A stretch of 64,000 nucleotides of DNA from Geobacillus stearothermophilus ATCC 12980 (lineage in GTDB: Bacteria > Bacillota > Bacilli > Bacillales > Anoxybacillaceae), in NCBI RefSeq assembly GCF_030369615.1, contig NZ_CP128494.1, positions 344,001 through 408,000 on the forward strand. Direction: 5' to 3'. The notes beneath the pieces are model-generated. The model was not told the origin of the DNA and made no database searches. It saw only the letters and a list, made by a program, of their open reading frames with translations. Below are positions 53,484 to 61,684 of this stretch, piece by piece. The position numbers and the translations under genes were made by a program. Position 1 is the first letter of the stretch. Every line of letters starts with the position of its first letter.

Positions 53484-53557
53484 ATGGGCAATCTATAGGC
53501 AATGGTGCGGCCTTTTTGGTCGCGTTGCCTGATTGACATAGCCGGTTTTTTCTTTTT
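53476..53557 (+). terminator. Regulated terminator in dabBA leader
   Basis: AACCGGCTATG (53476-53486) pairs with CATAGCCGGTT (53537-53547) and is followed by TTTTTCTTTTTT. Inner pairing GGCAA/TTGCC and GCGGCC/GGTCGC extends the hairpin. It overlaps the last stem of the upstream tandem motif. Confidence 0.85.
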
Positions 53558-53597
53558 TCTCCCGAACGAAGACAAAGGACGAGGGGAGGAGAATGTG

Positions 53598-55100
53598 ATG
53601 GCAGCACAATGGTTCATATGGGGATGGCTCGCCGCAGTGGCCATCGTTTTCATCAGCGCAGCCGCATGGCTGCATCCGCGCATGCCGGAGCGGTATGTGC
53701 ATGTGCACGTCTGGCTGTTGCTTCTTCCGGGAGCGGCGGCTGCCGCCGGATGGATCGGCGCCGGCAACGCAGAGGCCGGGCCGTGGCGGTTTGATGCGGT
53801 CAGTTGGTTGGTGGCCGTCTATATTTCACTTCTCAGTTGGGTGATTCAACGGTTTGCCGTTCGCTATTTGCATGGCGACCGCGCTTACCGGCGCTATTTT
53901 TCCTTGTTGACGTGGACGGTGTCGGCCGCTTCTCTGACATGGGCAAGCGGCGACATGCGCCTCGTTGCCGTCTGCTGGGGGCTTCCATTGATGGGCCTTG
54001 TGGCGTTAACGGCATTGAAAAAAGAATGGAGGCCGGCGCAGTTTGTCGCCCGGCAAATGGCGGTCGTGTTCAGCCTGAGTTGGCTGGCCGTCGTCATCGC
54101 TGCCGTCTGGCTCGGAACGGCGGCCGGCGAATGGCAGCTTGCTTCTGCGCTGTCGGCGGAGCGCCTTGCCCGCCTAGACGCCTGGGAGAGGGCGGTGATG
54201 AACGGACTGCTTATTTTGGCCGCCATTATCCCGGCTGGACAATGGCCGTTCCATCGCTGGCTGATGGAATCGGCGGTGACGCCGACGCCGGTGTCGGCGG
54301 TGATGCATGCGGGGCTCGTCAATGCCGGCGGGCTGTTGCTTTGGCGCTTTTCCCCGCTCTTTAGCGGGACGGGGGCGCATATCGCATTGTTTGTGATCTC
54401 CTTTTGCTCGATTTTGATTGGTATGGGCATTAGTTTGGTGCAGGCGGACTATAAACGCCAGCTGGTCGCGTCCACGATGGCGCAAATGGGAGTTATGCTT
54501 GTGCAATGCGCCCTCGGCGCCTACGGGGCGGCGGTTGTGCATTTGGTGCTGCACGGGCTGTTTAAAGCGACGCTTTTTCTGCAGTCCGGTTCGGTTGTTC
54601 CGAGGATCGGCCGGCCGGGATTCCAACGAGGAAGCGGGTCATGGCAGGGAGGTCTTCTCCTTGGCGTGCTGCTTGGGGTGTCTTTTTGGTTCGCTTCCCC
54701 GAATGAACCGGCCCGCCTGCTGAGCGCACTTTTGCTTGGGGCCTCGGCGGCGGTCGCTTGGGGACGGCTAGCCGATTTCCGCGAAGGCCGCTGGATGGGC
54801 CTGGCGGCGGTGGCTGTGTTGGCGTTTGGTTCGGAAACGGTGCGCCATCAGTTTTTGACGCTGCTCGGCCAGGGGGAAGCGACGGTTTTTGTGCCGCCTG
54901 CCGCGTTTGAATGGACAGTAGGCGTCTTGTTTGCGATGGCGGCATTGACCGCTGCCTGGCTGGCAAACCGGCGCACATCGGCGCTTGCCGTTCGGGTGTA
55001 TATGCATCTCGTTCATCTCGGGGAGCCGCGCCCAGCGGCTATGGAGGCGCATCCCCGTTATTTGGCATCCTATCTGAAGGAGGGAATGGCTCATGAGTAA
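53598..55100 (+). CDS. dabB: DabB, NuoL-like membrane subunit of inorganic-carbon pump
   Basis: This 500-residue polytopic protein belongs to the proton-conducting NuoL/MrpA family and, with DabA, forms the DAB energy-coupled CO2/bicarbonate uptake complex. About thirteen hydrophobic helices can be seen. The family's conserved loop PAGQWPFHRWLMESAVTPTPVS (first about 214-232) and the HLVLHGLFKATLFLQSG segment (about 314-330) with the membrane His/Lys are present. ATG 53598 has GGGGAGGAGAATGTG upstream. It overlaps dabA by 8 nt, and its expression passes through the tandem-motif leader. Confidence 0.9.
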   Translation: MAAQWFIWGWLAAVAIVFISAAAWLHPRMPERYVHVHVWLLLLPGAAAAAGWIGAGNAEAGPWRFDAVSWLVAVYISLLSWVIQRFAVRYLHGDRAYRRYFSLLTWTVSAASLTWASGDMRLVAVCWGLPLMGLVALTALKKEWRPAQFVARQMAVVFSLSWLAVVIAAVWLGTAAGEWQLASALSAERLARLDAWERAVMNGLLILAAIIPAGQWPFHRWLMESAVTPTPVSAVMHAGLVNAGGLLLWRFSPLFSGTGAHIALFVISFCSILIGMGISLVQADYKRQLVASTMAQMGVMLVQCALGAYGAAVVHLVLHGLFKATLFLQSGSVVPRIGRPGFQRGSGSWQGGLLLGVLLGVSFWFASPNEPARLLSALLLGASAAVAWGRLADFREGRWMGLAAVAVLAFGSETVRHQFLTLLGQGEATVFVPPAAFEWTVGVLFAMAALTAAWLANRRTSALAVRVYMHLVHLGEPRPAAMEAHPRYLASYLKEGMAHE

Positions 55101-57717
55101 AAGTGCAATGCCGCTTGAACGGCTAACGGGGGAATCGAAGCCCACCGGCGCAGAAGCCCGCCCGCTTGCTATGCTTGTCAGCGAAGCGGCAAAGGCGGTT
55201 GCGCCGCTTTGGCCGATTTCCGCCTTTATCGCCCGCCATCCGTGGATGGGGCTTGAAGAGCAGACGTTTTCCGACGCAGCCGACCGCCTGCAGCAGGCGC
55301 ATGGAATTGATTTGTATCCGCCGATGGCGGTTTTCCATGCGGCGATGGCAAAAGGGGAGATTGACCTTGTATTCGTCGAGCGGCGGCTGCAGCGTTGGCT
55401 TGACAACAAGCCGCTCCCGGTGCGGCGCCAAGAAGCAGAGCGAACGTGCCGCGCCCTCCTTTGGAATGAGACGGTGCCCAACGAGGCGCTTCGTCTGCCG
55501 GAACTGGCGGAGCTGGCGCATGCGGCGGCATGGCGTCCGGCGGCTGTTCGGACGGCGGGCGCCGCGTTGCACGGCGTAAGCCAACGCCTTGACCAACAAA
55601 CCGTCAAATGGTGCAAACTGTTTTATGGTTCGAACACGGCGCCATGGGCGCTTCCACATCGTGAGCTGGGGTTTTACGGAGCATGGCGCCGGCTCATCGC
55701 CGCCGACCCGGCGCTCTCGAAAGAGGAACGGAAGCGGCTTGCCGATTGGCCGCACGATGGGGAAGAGGCGCTGCGTCAAGCGTTGATGAAGCTTGGCGTA
55801 CAGGAGGAAGAGACCGCCGCTTACTTGGAGGCGCATTTGTTGGCGTTGCCCGGCTGGGCTGGCATGGTTGTATGGCAGTCGCGCCGGACGGGCGACGAAT
55901 TGCGGGGATTGATTGACTATTTGGCGGTCCGTCTGTCGCTTGAATGGACGCTTGTGGCGCCATATTTGCCGCTTGAACGGGAGGATCATGCGGACATCGG
56001 CGCTGCTCTTTCACTGTTGGCCGCTTGGCTGCATTGGGGAGGGATGACGCTGGAAGACTGGCGGAACCTGTCCGGCAAAGAGCAGCGCGCCCGGTTGGCG
56101 TTTATCGATCGGTTTTGGCGAATTGACCGGTGTCATCTTTGGCTTGAAGCGTGGGAAGATACGTATGAAGCGAAATTGAAAGAAGTGGTATTGGCGCATC
56201 AGCCGATGGATGAGACGAAGAAGGCGGCAGCGCAGCTATTGTTTTGCATCGACGTCCGTTCCGAGCCGTTCCGCCGCCATTTGGAAGCGGCCGGACCGTT
56301 TGAAACGTATGGCTGCGCCGGCTTTTTCGGCTTGCCGATTCAAACGCGCGCACTTGACAGCGATGACGCTCACCCGTCATGCCCGGCGATCGTCGCGCCG
56401 CAGCATGAAATCAACGAAACCGCCGCTTTGGAAGCGGCGCGTCCGTACCGTCGCCGGCGCGATGCATTCCGCTTTGTCGGCCAGACGTTTAAAAAGATCA
56501 AACAGCATATGTTGGCCGGCTTATTGCTTCCGGAAATGAGCGGACCATGGCTCGGCCTTCATACCTTCGCCCGCAGCGCCGCGCCGGCTTGGGCTGGCCG
56601 GGTCGTCCGCCAGGCGGAAGCGGCAGCCGAACATAAGCCGAAGACGGACTTGTCGCTCCACCGCCATGGAAAGGATGAATCGTCTGGACTGCCGATCGGC
56701 TTTACAACCGAGGAACAAGTGCAATACGTGAAGCAGCTGCTCGTCAACATTGGCTTGACGTCTTCGTTCGCTCCGCTTGTGGTTGTTTGCGGCCATGAAA
56801 GCGAGACGGCCAACAACCCGTACGCTTCGGCGCTCGATTGCGGGGCGTGCGGTGGTGCGGCCGGGGCGTTCAACGCCCGCGTATTCGCCGCGTTGGCCAA
56901 CTTGCCGGAAGTGCGCGCTGGACTGGCGGCTGAAGGGATCAACATTCCGGATGAAACGGTGTTTGTCGCTGCGGAACATATTACGACCGTCGATGAAGTC
57001 CGCTGGCTTGATATGCCGCCGTTGTCCGCAGCGGCTGAGGCGTCGTTTCGACAGCTGAAGCAGGCGCTTGGCGAAGCGAGCCGCCGTGCGAACGCTGAGC
57101 GGATGGCAAAGCTCCCCCATGTCGGACAGACGCCGCGCGATCCGGTGGCGGAAGCGCAACGGCGCGCCATTGATTGGAGCGAGATCCGTCCAGAATGGGG
57201 ATTGGCCCGGAACGCTGCGTTCTTGATCGGCCGCCGCAAGTTGACAAAAGGAAAGGACTTAGACGGCCGGGTGTTTTTGCATAGCTACGATTGGCGCGAA
57301 GATCCGACCGGTGAGGCGCTCGCCGGCATTATCGCCGGGCCGGCGACCGTCGGACAATGGATTAACTTGCAATATTACGCTTCAACAGTCGCACCGCACT
57401 ACTACGGGAGCGGCGATAAAACGACCCAGACGGTGACCGGCGGCATCGGCGTCATGCAAGGGAACGGGAGCGACTTGTTAGCCGGCTTTCCATGGCAGTC
57501 GGTCGCCGCGTCCGATCGCGAACTGTTTCATGCTCCTCTTCGGTTGCTTGTCATCATCGAAGCGCCGTCCTATTATATCGAGCAGCTGCTCGACAGAAAT
57601 GAAGAGTTTCGTCGCAAAGTGCAAAACGGTTGGCTCCGTCTCGCCTCGATTGACCCAGACAGCGGGGCGTGGGTGAACTGGGAGGCAGACCGTCTTGCAT
57701 CAAGGCAGAAGCGCTAA
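55093..57717 (+). CDS. dabA: DabA, carbonic-anhydrase-like subunit (DUF2309)
   Basis: This 874-residue protein (UPF0753/DUF2309) couples with DabB to hydrate CO2 in one direction. The beta-carbonic-anhydrase-like zinc site is visible: Cys and Asp in LLFCIDVRSEPFRRHLE (about 382-398), and His and Cys in VVCGHESETANNPYASALDC followed by GACGG (about 562-586). ATG 55093 overlaps the dabB end, giving translational coupling. Length matches full DabA proteins. It is peripheral rather than membrane-spanning. Confidence 0.95.
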   Translation: MSKSAMPLERLTGESKPTGAEARPLAMLVSEAAKAVAPLWPISAFIARHPWMGLEEQTFSDAADRLQQAHGIDLYPPMAVFHAAMAKGEIDLVFVERRLQRWLDNKPLPVRRQEAERTCRALLWNETVPNEALRLPELAELAHAAAWRPAAVRTAGAALHGVSQRLDQQTVKWCKLFYGSNTAPWALPHRELGFYGAWRRLIAADPALSKEERKRLADWPHDGEEALRQALMKLGVQEEETAAYLEAHLLALPGWAGMVVWQSRRTGDELRGLIDYLAVRLSLEWTLVAPYLPLEREDHADIGAALSLLAAWLHWGGMTLEDWRNLSGKEQRARLAFIDRFWRIDRCHLWLEAWEDTYEAKLKEVVLAHQPMDETKKAAAQLLFCIDVRSEPFRRHLEAAGPFETYGCAGFFGLPIQTRALDSDDAHPSCPAIVAPQHEINETAALEAARPYRRRRDAFRFVGQTFKKIKQHMLAGLLLPEMSGPWLGLHTFARSAAPAWAGRVVRQAEAAAEHKPKTDLSLHRHGKDESSGLPIGFTTEEQVQYVKQLLVNIGLTSSFAPLVVVCGHESETANNPYASALDCGACGGAAGAFNARVFAALANLPEVRAGLAAEGINIPDETVFVAAEHITTVDEVRWLDMPPLSAAAEASFRQLKQALGEASRRANAERMAKLPHVGQTPRDPVAEAQRRAIDWSEIRPEWGLARNAAFLIGRRKLTKGKDLDGRVFLHSYDWREDPTGEALAGIIAGPATVGQWINLQYYASTVAPHYYGSGDKTTQTVTGGIGVMQGNGSDLLAGFPWQSVAASDRELFHAPLRLLVIIEAPSYYIEQLLDRNEEFRRKVQNGWLRLASIDPDSGAWVNWEADRLASRQKR

Positions 57718-57730
57718 AAAGCAACGATTT

Positions 57731-57768
57731 GCCGCTTGCCGAGTTTGCTTGGCGGGCGGCTTTTTTTT
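57731..57768 (+). terminator. Terminator of dabBA operon
   Basis: The stem GCCGCTTGCC / GGCGGGCGGC (57731-57740 with 57751-57760; G-T pairs tolerated) is followed by TTTTTTTT. Confidence 0.85.
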
Positions 57769-57868
57769 GCTGCCTGCCAAACGAGGCAGGGAAAATAGAT
57801 GTACGCCGCGAAACAAGATAATAGTTGGTATAACAGCAATAAGAAAGACGAGGAAAGAGGGAAAGCGG

Positions 57869-58015
57869 ATGAAAACGCAGTTTATCGCCGGCCATGCGCG
57901 GCTGCCGGCCGGAATGGCGGCCAAAAGCCTTTACGATACGCTGACGATTACGGCGGAAATTGATAAAAAGTACGGGGGGATCGTGGAGGCATCATGCACA
58001 CTGGCTACTGAATGA
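57869..58015 (+). pseudogene. 5' fragment of a DUF3870 gene
   Basis: ATG 57869 behind GGAAAGAGGGAAAGCGG opens a frame with the DUF3870 start: FIAGHARLPAGMAAKSLYDT and IVEASCTLATE. Family members run on to about 100 residues; this one stops at 58015 after 48. From about 58016 the sequence belongs to a gene on the other strand. The promoter side is intact, the 3' half is gone. DUF3870 has no known function. Confidence 0.8.
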
Positions 58016-58017
58016 AC

Positions 58018-58272
58018 AGGGACTGGGGCAACGGATAAGTGAGACACCTGGATGTCGCCGTAAATTTTTTTATAGCGGTCAACAAATTGCTCTTTGCCGA
58101 CTGTTTTTTTCGTTTCTTCTGAGAGCATGTCGTACATTTTCGCAAATTGCTGTTTCGTCCAGTAGGAGGTGTACGTTTTTAATGCATCGTGCGGCGATGG
58201 CGGTTTGCTGCAGGAGAAAAGTGTGATTGCTAAAAACGAAATGAGAGCCAACACCCAACGAACATTCCCCAT
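58018..58272 (-). pseudogene. 5' fragment of a penicillin-binding lipoprotein (PbpC/MecA_N type)
   Basis: ATG 58272 opens a lipoprotein signal (VLALISFLAITLFSC, lipobox LFSC near residue 20). The NTF2-like MecA N-terminal domain follows: ALKTYTSYWTKQQFAKMYDM and VGKEQFVDRYKKIYGDIQVS. After IQVSHLSV the family match ends, around 58030, where it meets the truncated DUF3870 gene head to head. The transpeptidase domain, more than 500 residues, is absent. The frame itself reads on into antisense DUF3870 to 57931. Confidence 0.8.
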
Positions 58273-58451
58273 ATGTTTCCAATCCCCCTTTTTCTGTTCT
58301 CTTTCCACTATATCATGGACAGGAAATATGATCCAACGAAAAGGATGATAGGAAAACATTGCTGTCCAAGGCCAAAAGGGGGCAACATTTGCCTGCGTTC
58401 AGATATAATGTAGAGAAAGGGGAAACGATGACGCAAAGGAAGTGATGATGC

Positions 58452-59282
58452 ATGTTCCGCATTTTAGTGACGGCAGACGCCAATTATCTTCCACCGCTGA
58501 AAGTGCTTATGTATTCGTTATTTTGCAATAACCGGCGCCCGTTTACATTTTATTTGCTTTATTCGCGCATTGCGGAGGAGGAGATCCGGGCGCTTAGTGA
58601 TTTCGTTCGCAAGCAAGGGCATGAACTGGTGCCAATTTATGTCGACCCGCAGCTGTTTCATGATGCTCCGGTGTTTCGCCACTATACGGTGGAGATGTAT
58701 TACCGTCTGGCGGCGCATTTGTTTTTGCCGCCCGATGTCGACCGGGTGCTGTACTTGGATCCGGACATTGTCGCCATCAATCCGATCGATGAGCTGTATG
58801 AGATGGACTTTGAGGGGAACTGGTTTATCGCCGCCGAGCATACGCATTCGACCAAAGTGGCCAATTTGTTCAACAAACTTCGCTTGAAAACGCCGAACGC
58901 GAAAGGTTATTTCAACACGGGCGTCATGATGATGAACATCGCGGCGATGCGCGAACACGTCCGGCTCGCGGACATTTACCAGTTTATCCGCGACAACCGG
59001 TTTAAGCTTGTCCTTCCTGACCAAGATGTGCTCAACGGGCTGTATTGGGACAAAATCAAACCGGTCGATAGCTACCGTTACAACTATGATGCCCGTTATT
59101 ACGATTTTTTGCAGCTGTTGCCCAACCCAAAACATAATTTGGCGTGGATCGAGGAAAACACCGTCTTTATTCATTATTGCGGCAAAGAAAAACCGTGGAA
59201 AGACAATTACAAAGGGGAGCTCGGCCTCTTTTACAGGCGATACAGCCAAGTGCTCGAACCGGCGGGGGAGGCGGCGACATAA
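58452..59282 (+). CDS. Family 8 glycosyltransferase
   Basis: This 276-residue GT-A enzyme has the GT8 layout: ILVTADANYLPPLKVLMYSL (first about 4-23), the metal-binding DxD in RVLYLDPDIVAINPI (about 98-112), YFNTGVMMMN (about 152-161) and the C-terminal IHYCGKEKPW (about 246-255). Such enzymes use UDP-glucose or UDP-galactose to build lipopolysaccharide or wall glycans. ATG 58452 has GGAAGTGATGATGC upstream. It is monocistronic; the acceptor is unknown. Confidence 0.92.
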   Translation: MFRILVTADANYLPPLKVLMYSLFCNNRRPFTFYLLYSRIAEEEIRALSDFVRKQGHELVPIYVDPQLFHDAPVFRHYTVEMYYRLAAHLFLPPDVDRVLYLDPDIVAINPIDELYEMDFEGNWFIAAEHTHSTKVANLFNKLRLKTPNAKGYFNTGVMMMNIAAMREHVRLADIYQFIRDNRFKLVLPDQDVLNGLYWDKIKPVDSYRYNYDARYYDFLQLLPNPKHNLAWIEENTVFIHYCGKEKPWKDNYKGELGLFYRRYSQVLEPAGEAAT

Positions 59283-59298
59283 CGGTGCGGTCTGCACA

Positions 59299-59334
59299 GG
59301 AAAGAGGTGTCCCATTGAAAGGACACCTCTTTCC
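59299..59334. terminator. Hairpin between GT8 gene and yfhD
   Basis: A perfect 14-bp stem GGAAAGAGGTGTCC / GGACACCTCTTTCC (59299-59312 with 59321-59334) lies between convergent genes. It has no long T run on either side, so its strength is uncertain. Confidence 0.6.
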
Positions 59335-59335
59335 G

Positions 59336-59521
59336 TTACCGTTTGCGCTCTTGCCGGCGGATGCCAGCAGCGGCCGCGCGCGCTTGCGCCTCGAGGTCTT
59401 CATGGTCGGCAAATTCCGCCGAATATTCGACGTCAATGCCGTCAGATTTCAATTGTTTGGGAACCTGCGGCAAAGTTGCCTTGTTTTTGTCGCGCGTCCG
59501 TTGTCCGCGAGATCGGCCCAT
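59336..59521 (-). CDS. yfhD: YfhD family protein
   Basis: This 61-residue protein matches YfhD of Bacillus (MGRSRGQRTRDKNKATLPQV, VEYSAEFADHEDLEAQARAA). It is charged and soluble, with unknown function; small proteins of this block are often sporulation-linked. ATG 59521 follows AGGGGGCATGGACG. yfhE lies upstream on the same strand. Confidence 0.88.
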   Translation of the reverse strand: MGRSRGQRTRDKNKATLPQVPKQLKSDGIDVEYSAEFADHEDLEAQARAAAAGIRRQERKR

Positions 59522-59610
59522 CGTCCATGCCCCCTATAAAGAAGTGTGAATCGTACGATTCATTCATTAGCATGGCATGGACGGCGCCGCCATATAAATA
59601 GCAATCATTT

Positions 59611-59739
59611 CTAATGGCGCGCTTTTTTGGCAGTGTAACCGCCCGCTTGGTCCGCCATTTTAAAATCGCGGGCATAACTTACTTCTTGGGCGCTTGTCAA
59701 CGTATGCTTCACTTTTTCGCGTTTTCGTTTTTCCTCCAT
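59611..59739 (-). CDS. yfhE: YfhE family protein
   Basis: This 42-residue frame begins MEEKRKREKVKHTLTSAQEV and continues SYARDFKMADQAGGYTAKKA, matching YfhE. ATG 59739 follows AGCGAGGGAACGAGCG and the stop is at 59611. The next gene on this strand is yfhD, as in B. subtilis. Function unknown. Confidence 0.85.
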   Translation of the reverse strand: MEEKRKREKVKHTLTSAQEVSYARDFKMADQAGGYTAKKARH

Positions 59740-59817
59740 CGCTCGTTCCCTCGCTTTGCATGATATGCCTTTAGTTCCATTTTGGACGAGGCCAGCCGTT
59801 TTTATGCATATATAAAT

Positions 59818-59850
59818 AAAAGAGGATGTCCGAACGGACAGCCTCTTTTT
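59818..59850 (+). terminator. Terminator hairpin between yfhE and GNAT gene
   Basis: The stem AGAGGATGTCC / GGACAGCCTCT (one mismatch) is preceded by AAAA and followed by TTTTT, so it can act in either direction; the minus-strand GNAT transcript ends here. Confidence 0.75.
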
Positions 59851-59874
59851 CGATCGTCATGCGTCCTTCCGCGC

Positions 59875-60429
59875 TTACGCTTCTTTTCGTTGTTCCTTTT
59901 CCAGCGTAAAGGAGGGATGGCGCATCGTATAAAGCGTGTAGTTGTCTTTTGTAATTTCGTACAAATTGTATACATCCGCGCCGATTTGCTCGAGCAGCGC
60001 CCGCCGCGTTTCATTGGCCGGCGTGACGTACGGCAGTTTTTCCGCCGCTTTGATCGAGCGCACATTGACTTTGCGGATGCGCAAAAACACCGTTTCGATG
60101 GAAAGCTCATAAAACAGTTCGTGGAAAAACGATTCCTTGGCGCGCTGATTGTAGCCGCGCCCGTGGTACGGTTTGCCAAGCCACGTTCCTAAAAAGCCGG
60201 CGCCGTCTTGAATGTCAAAGAGGCTGATCGTGCCGATTGGGTTTCCCCATTCGTCTAAAATCGTGCGCGAAATCAATTCGCCGCGTTCTTCCGCCTCCAT
60301 GAGCTGTTTTGTCATGAATAAAAACTCTTCGTACGAGCTGGCTTTTTGGCGCACGAAAGGGAAGACGTCCGGATGCACCATCAGCTCGTACAGCGCATGG
60401 CAGTCTTGCAGCTCGCGTTTTTTCAACAT
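59875..60429 (-). CDS. GNAT family N-acetyltransferase
   Basis: This 184-residue protein has the GNAT fold of RimJ/RimL type: NPIGTISLFDIQDGAGFLGT (first about 63-82), then the acetyl-CoA-binding WLGKPYHGRGYNQRAKESF (about 83-101) and VFLRIRKVNVRSIKAAEKL (about 114-132). Relatives acetylate ribosomal-protein N-termini, antibiotics or small molecules; the substrate here is unknown. ATG 60429 is 7 nt behind AAAGGAGGG. Its leader (60470-60575) has an unusual set of competing hairpins. Confidence 0.88.
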   Translation of the reverse strand: MLKKRELQDCHALYELMVHPDVFPFVRQKASSYEEFLFMTKQLMEAEERGELISRTILDEWGNPIGTISLFDIQDGAGFLGTWLGKPYHGRGYNQRAKESFFHELFYELSIETVFLRIRKVNVRSIKAAEKLPYVTPANETRRALLEQIGADVYNLYEITKDNYTLYTMRHPSFTLEKEQRKEA

Positions 60430-60474
60430 GGCCAATCCCTCCTTTGGATGCCGAGGGCAGCCTCCCAGCGGGAA

Positions 60475-60560
60475 CCCACCCTCGAAATTTTTTTATAACA
60501 ACATCGTTAAAAAAATTTCGGGGTGGGAATCGAACCCACTAGAACCAGCGCGAGCGCTGG
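60475..60560 (-). promoter_or_regulatory. Competing hairpins in the GNAT leader (attenuator-like)
   Basis: On the minus strand GTGGG-TTCGATT-CCCAC (60523-60539), a tRNA T-arm look-alike, is followed by CCCGAAATTTTTTT, which could terminate. The same CCCACCCCGAAATTTTTTT can instead pair with AAAAAAATTTCGAGGGTGGG at 60475-60494 over 19 bp. A separate stem CCAGCG/CGCTGG (60545-60560) precedes. The two folds exclude each other. Confidence 0.5.
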
Positions 60561-60697
60561 TGGCGAACCATTTGCCTTCCCCTTATTCCTGTCCGTATGC
60601 GGTTATGAACCACAACTGCCCTGAAGTCTTCTTTATCATACACGATTAGATGAAAAAAGGGAATTGCTTTTTTGTTAATTTTTTTGGATATTTTTTG

Positions 60698-61591
60698 TCA
60701 GCCTTGCGGCAAAAACAAATCCGTGAGACAATCTTCTAACGTTGGAAACGAAAAGCGGAACCCAGCTTGCAGCAGCTTTTCCGGAATGACGCGTTGCCCT
60801 TCGGCAACAAGCATGCTCATTTCGCCGAGGAGAAGGCGAAGTGCCCAGGCGGGAACCGGAAGCCAGTGCGGGCGGCGAAGCAGGCGGGAGACCGTACGAC
60901 CGAACTCGTCCATTTGCACTGGATGGGGCGCGGTGAAATTGATCGGGCCGGACAATTCCTCGTGTTCGATGATGTACGAGACTGTGCGCACGACGTCTTC
61001 AAGATGAATCCACGATAGCCATTGCCGTCCGCTGCCGATTGGGCCGCCGACAAACAGCCGGTACGGCTTGATCATCATCGGCAAGGCGCCGCCATGTCGG
61101 GCAAACACGACGCCAAAGCGAGCGTAGACGGTGCGGATGCCGAGTTGTTCGATGGGGCTCGCTGCTGCTTCCCACGCCTGAACGGTCTTGGCGAGAAAAT
61201 CGCTGCCGTAATCGGCTGTTTGTTCCGTAAATGTCGCGGAGTCCGAGATGCCGTAAATGCCGACGGCGCTGGCATTGATAAACAACGACGGGGGGCGGGA
61301 CAGTGAATCGATGTAGCGGCCCATCGCTTCGGTGGATCGAAGGCGGCTGTCAAGGATGATCTCTTTTTGCTTCGCCGTCCAATGTTTTCGATTGAGCGGC
61401 TCCCCGGCTAAATTAATGGCGACATCGACAACTTCAGGCTTTCGGTCGTTGTCGAAGGAAAGATAATGAATGCTGCCTTCGGAAGGTTTGGGAGAGCGGG
61501 TGAAAATGTAGATCTCATGTCCTTGCTTGGAAAAATGGCGGGCGAGCGCCTGGCCGATCAGCCCGGTTCCGCCATTGATGGCGATGCGCAT
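60698..61591 (-). CDS. yfhF: TIGR01777-type NAD-dependent epimerase/dehydratase
   Basis: This 297-residue short-chain dehydrogenase-like protein has the Rossmann start [17 protein letters not shown] (about 4-20), [20 protein letters not shown] (about 59-78) and [11 protein letters not shown] (about 103-113, with the family Ser and Tyr), then the C-terminal DUF1731 part [15 protein letters not shown]. It matches YfhF, next to recX, as in B. subtilis. The substrate is unknown. ATG 61591 follows GGAAGGGGAATCAAG. Confidence 0.9.
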   Translation of the reverse strand: MRIAINGGTGLIGQALARHFSKQGHEIYIFTRSPKPSEGSIHYLSFDNDRKPEVVDVAINLAGEPLNRKHWTAKQKEIILDSRLRSTEAMGRYIDSLSRPPSLFINASAVGIYGISDSATFTEQTADYGSDFLAKTVQAWEAAASPIEQLGIRTVYARFGVVFARHGGALPMMIKPYRLFVGGPIGSGRQWLSWIHLEDVVRTVSYIIEHEELSGPINFTAPHPVQMDEFGRTVSRLLRRPHWLPVPAWALRLLLGEMSMLVAEGQRVIPEKLLQAGFRFSFPTLEDCLTDLFLPQG

Positions 61592-61684
61592 CTTGATTCC
61601 CCTTCCATTGGTTTATTTTATGACTTCGCTTTTGGTGTCAGAAGTTCCTGCTTATGATACCATAAAAGATAAGGGGGACAAACA

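Noticed and set aside
23745..58035. One inversion linking the lutB/glcF and DUF3870/PBP junctions
   Set aside because: Reversing the segment would join DUF3870 to lutB and the penicillin-binding gene to glcF, which restores neither gene.
60475..60500. A T-box leader, because GAGGGTGGGTTCCCGC resembles the T-box sequence
   Set aside because: The consensus spacing is wrong, there is no Stem I or specifier loop, and the gene is an acetyltransferase.
60500..60575. A tRNA gene on the minus strand
   Set aside because: Only a T-arm look-alike is present. No acceptor stem, D-arm or anticodon arm can be built around it.
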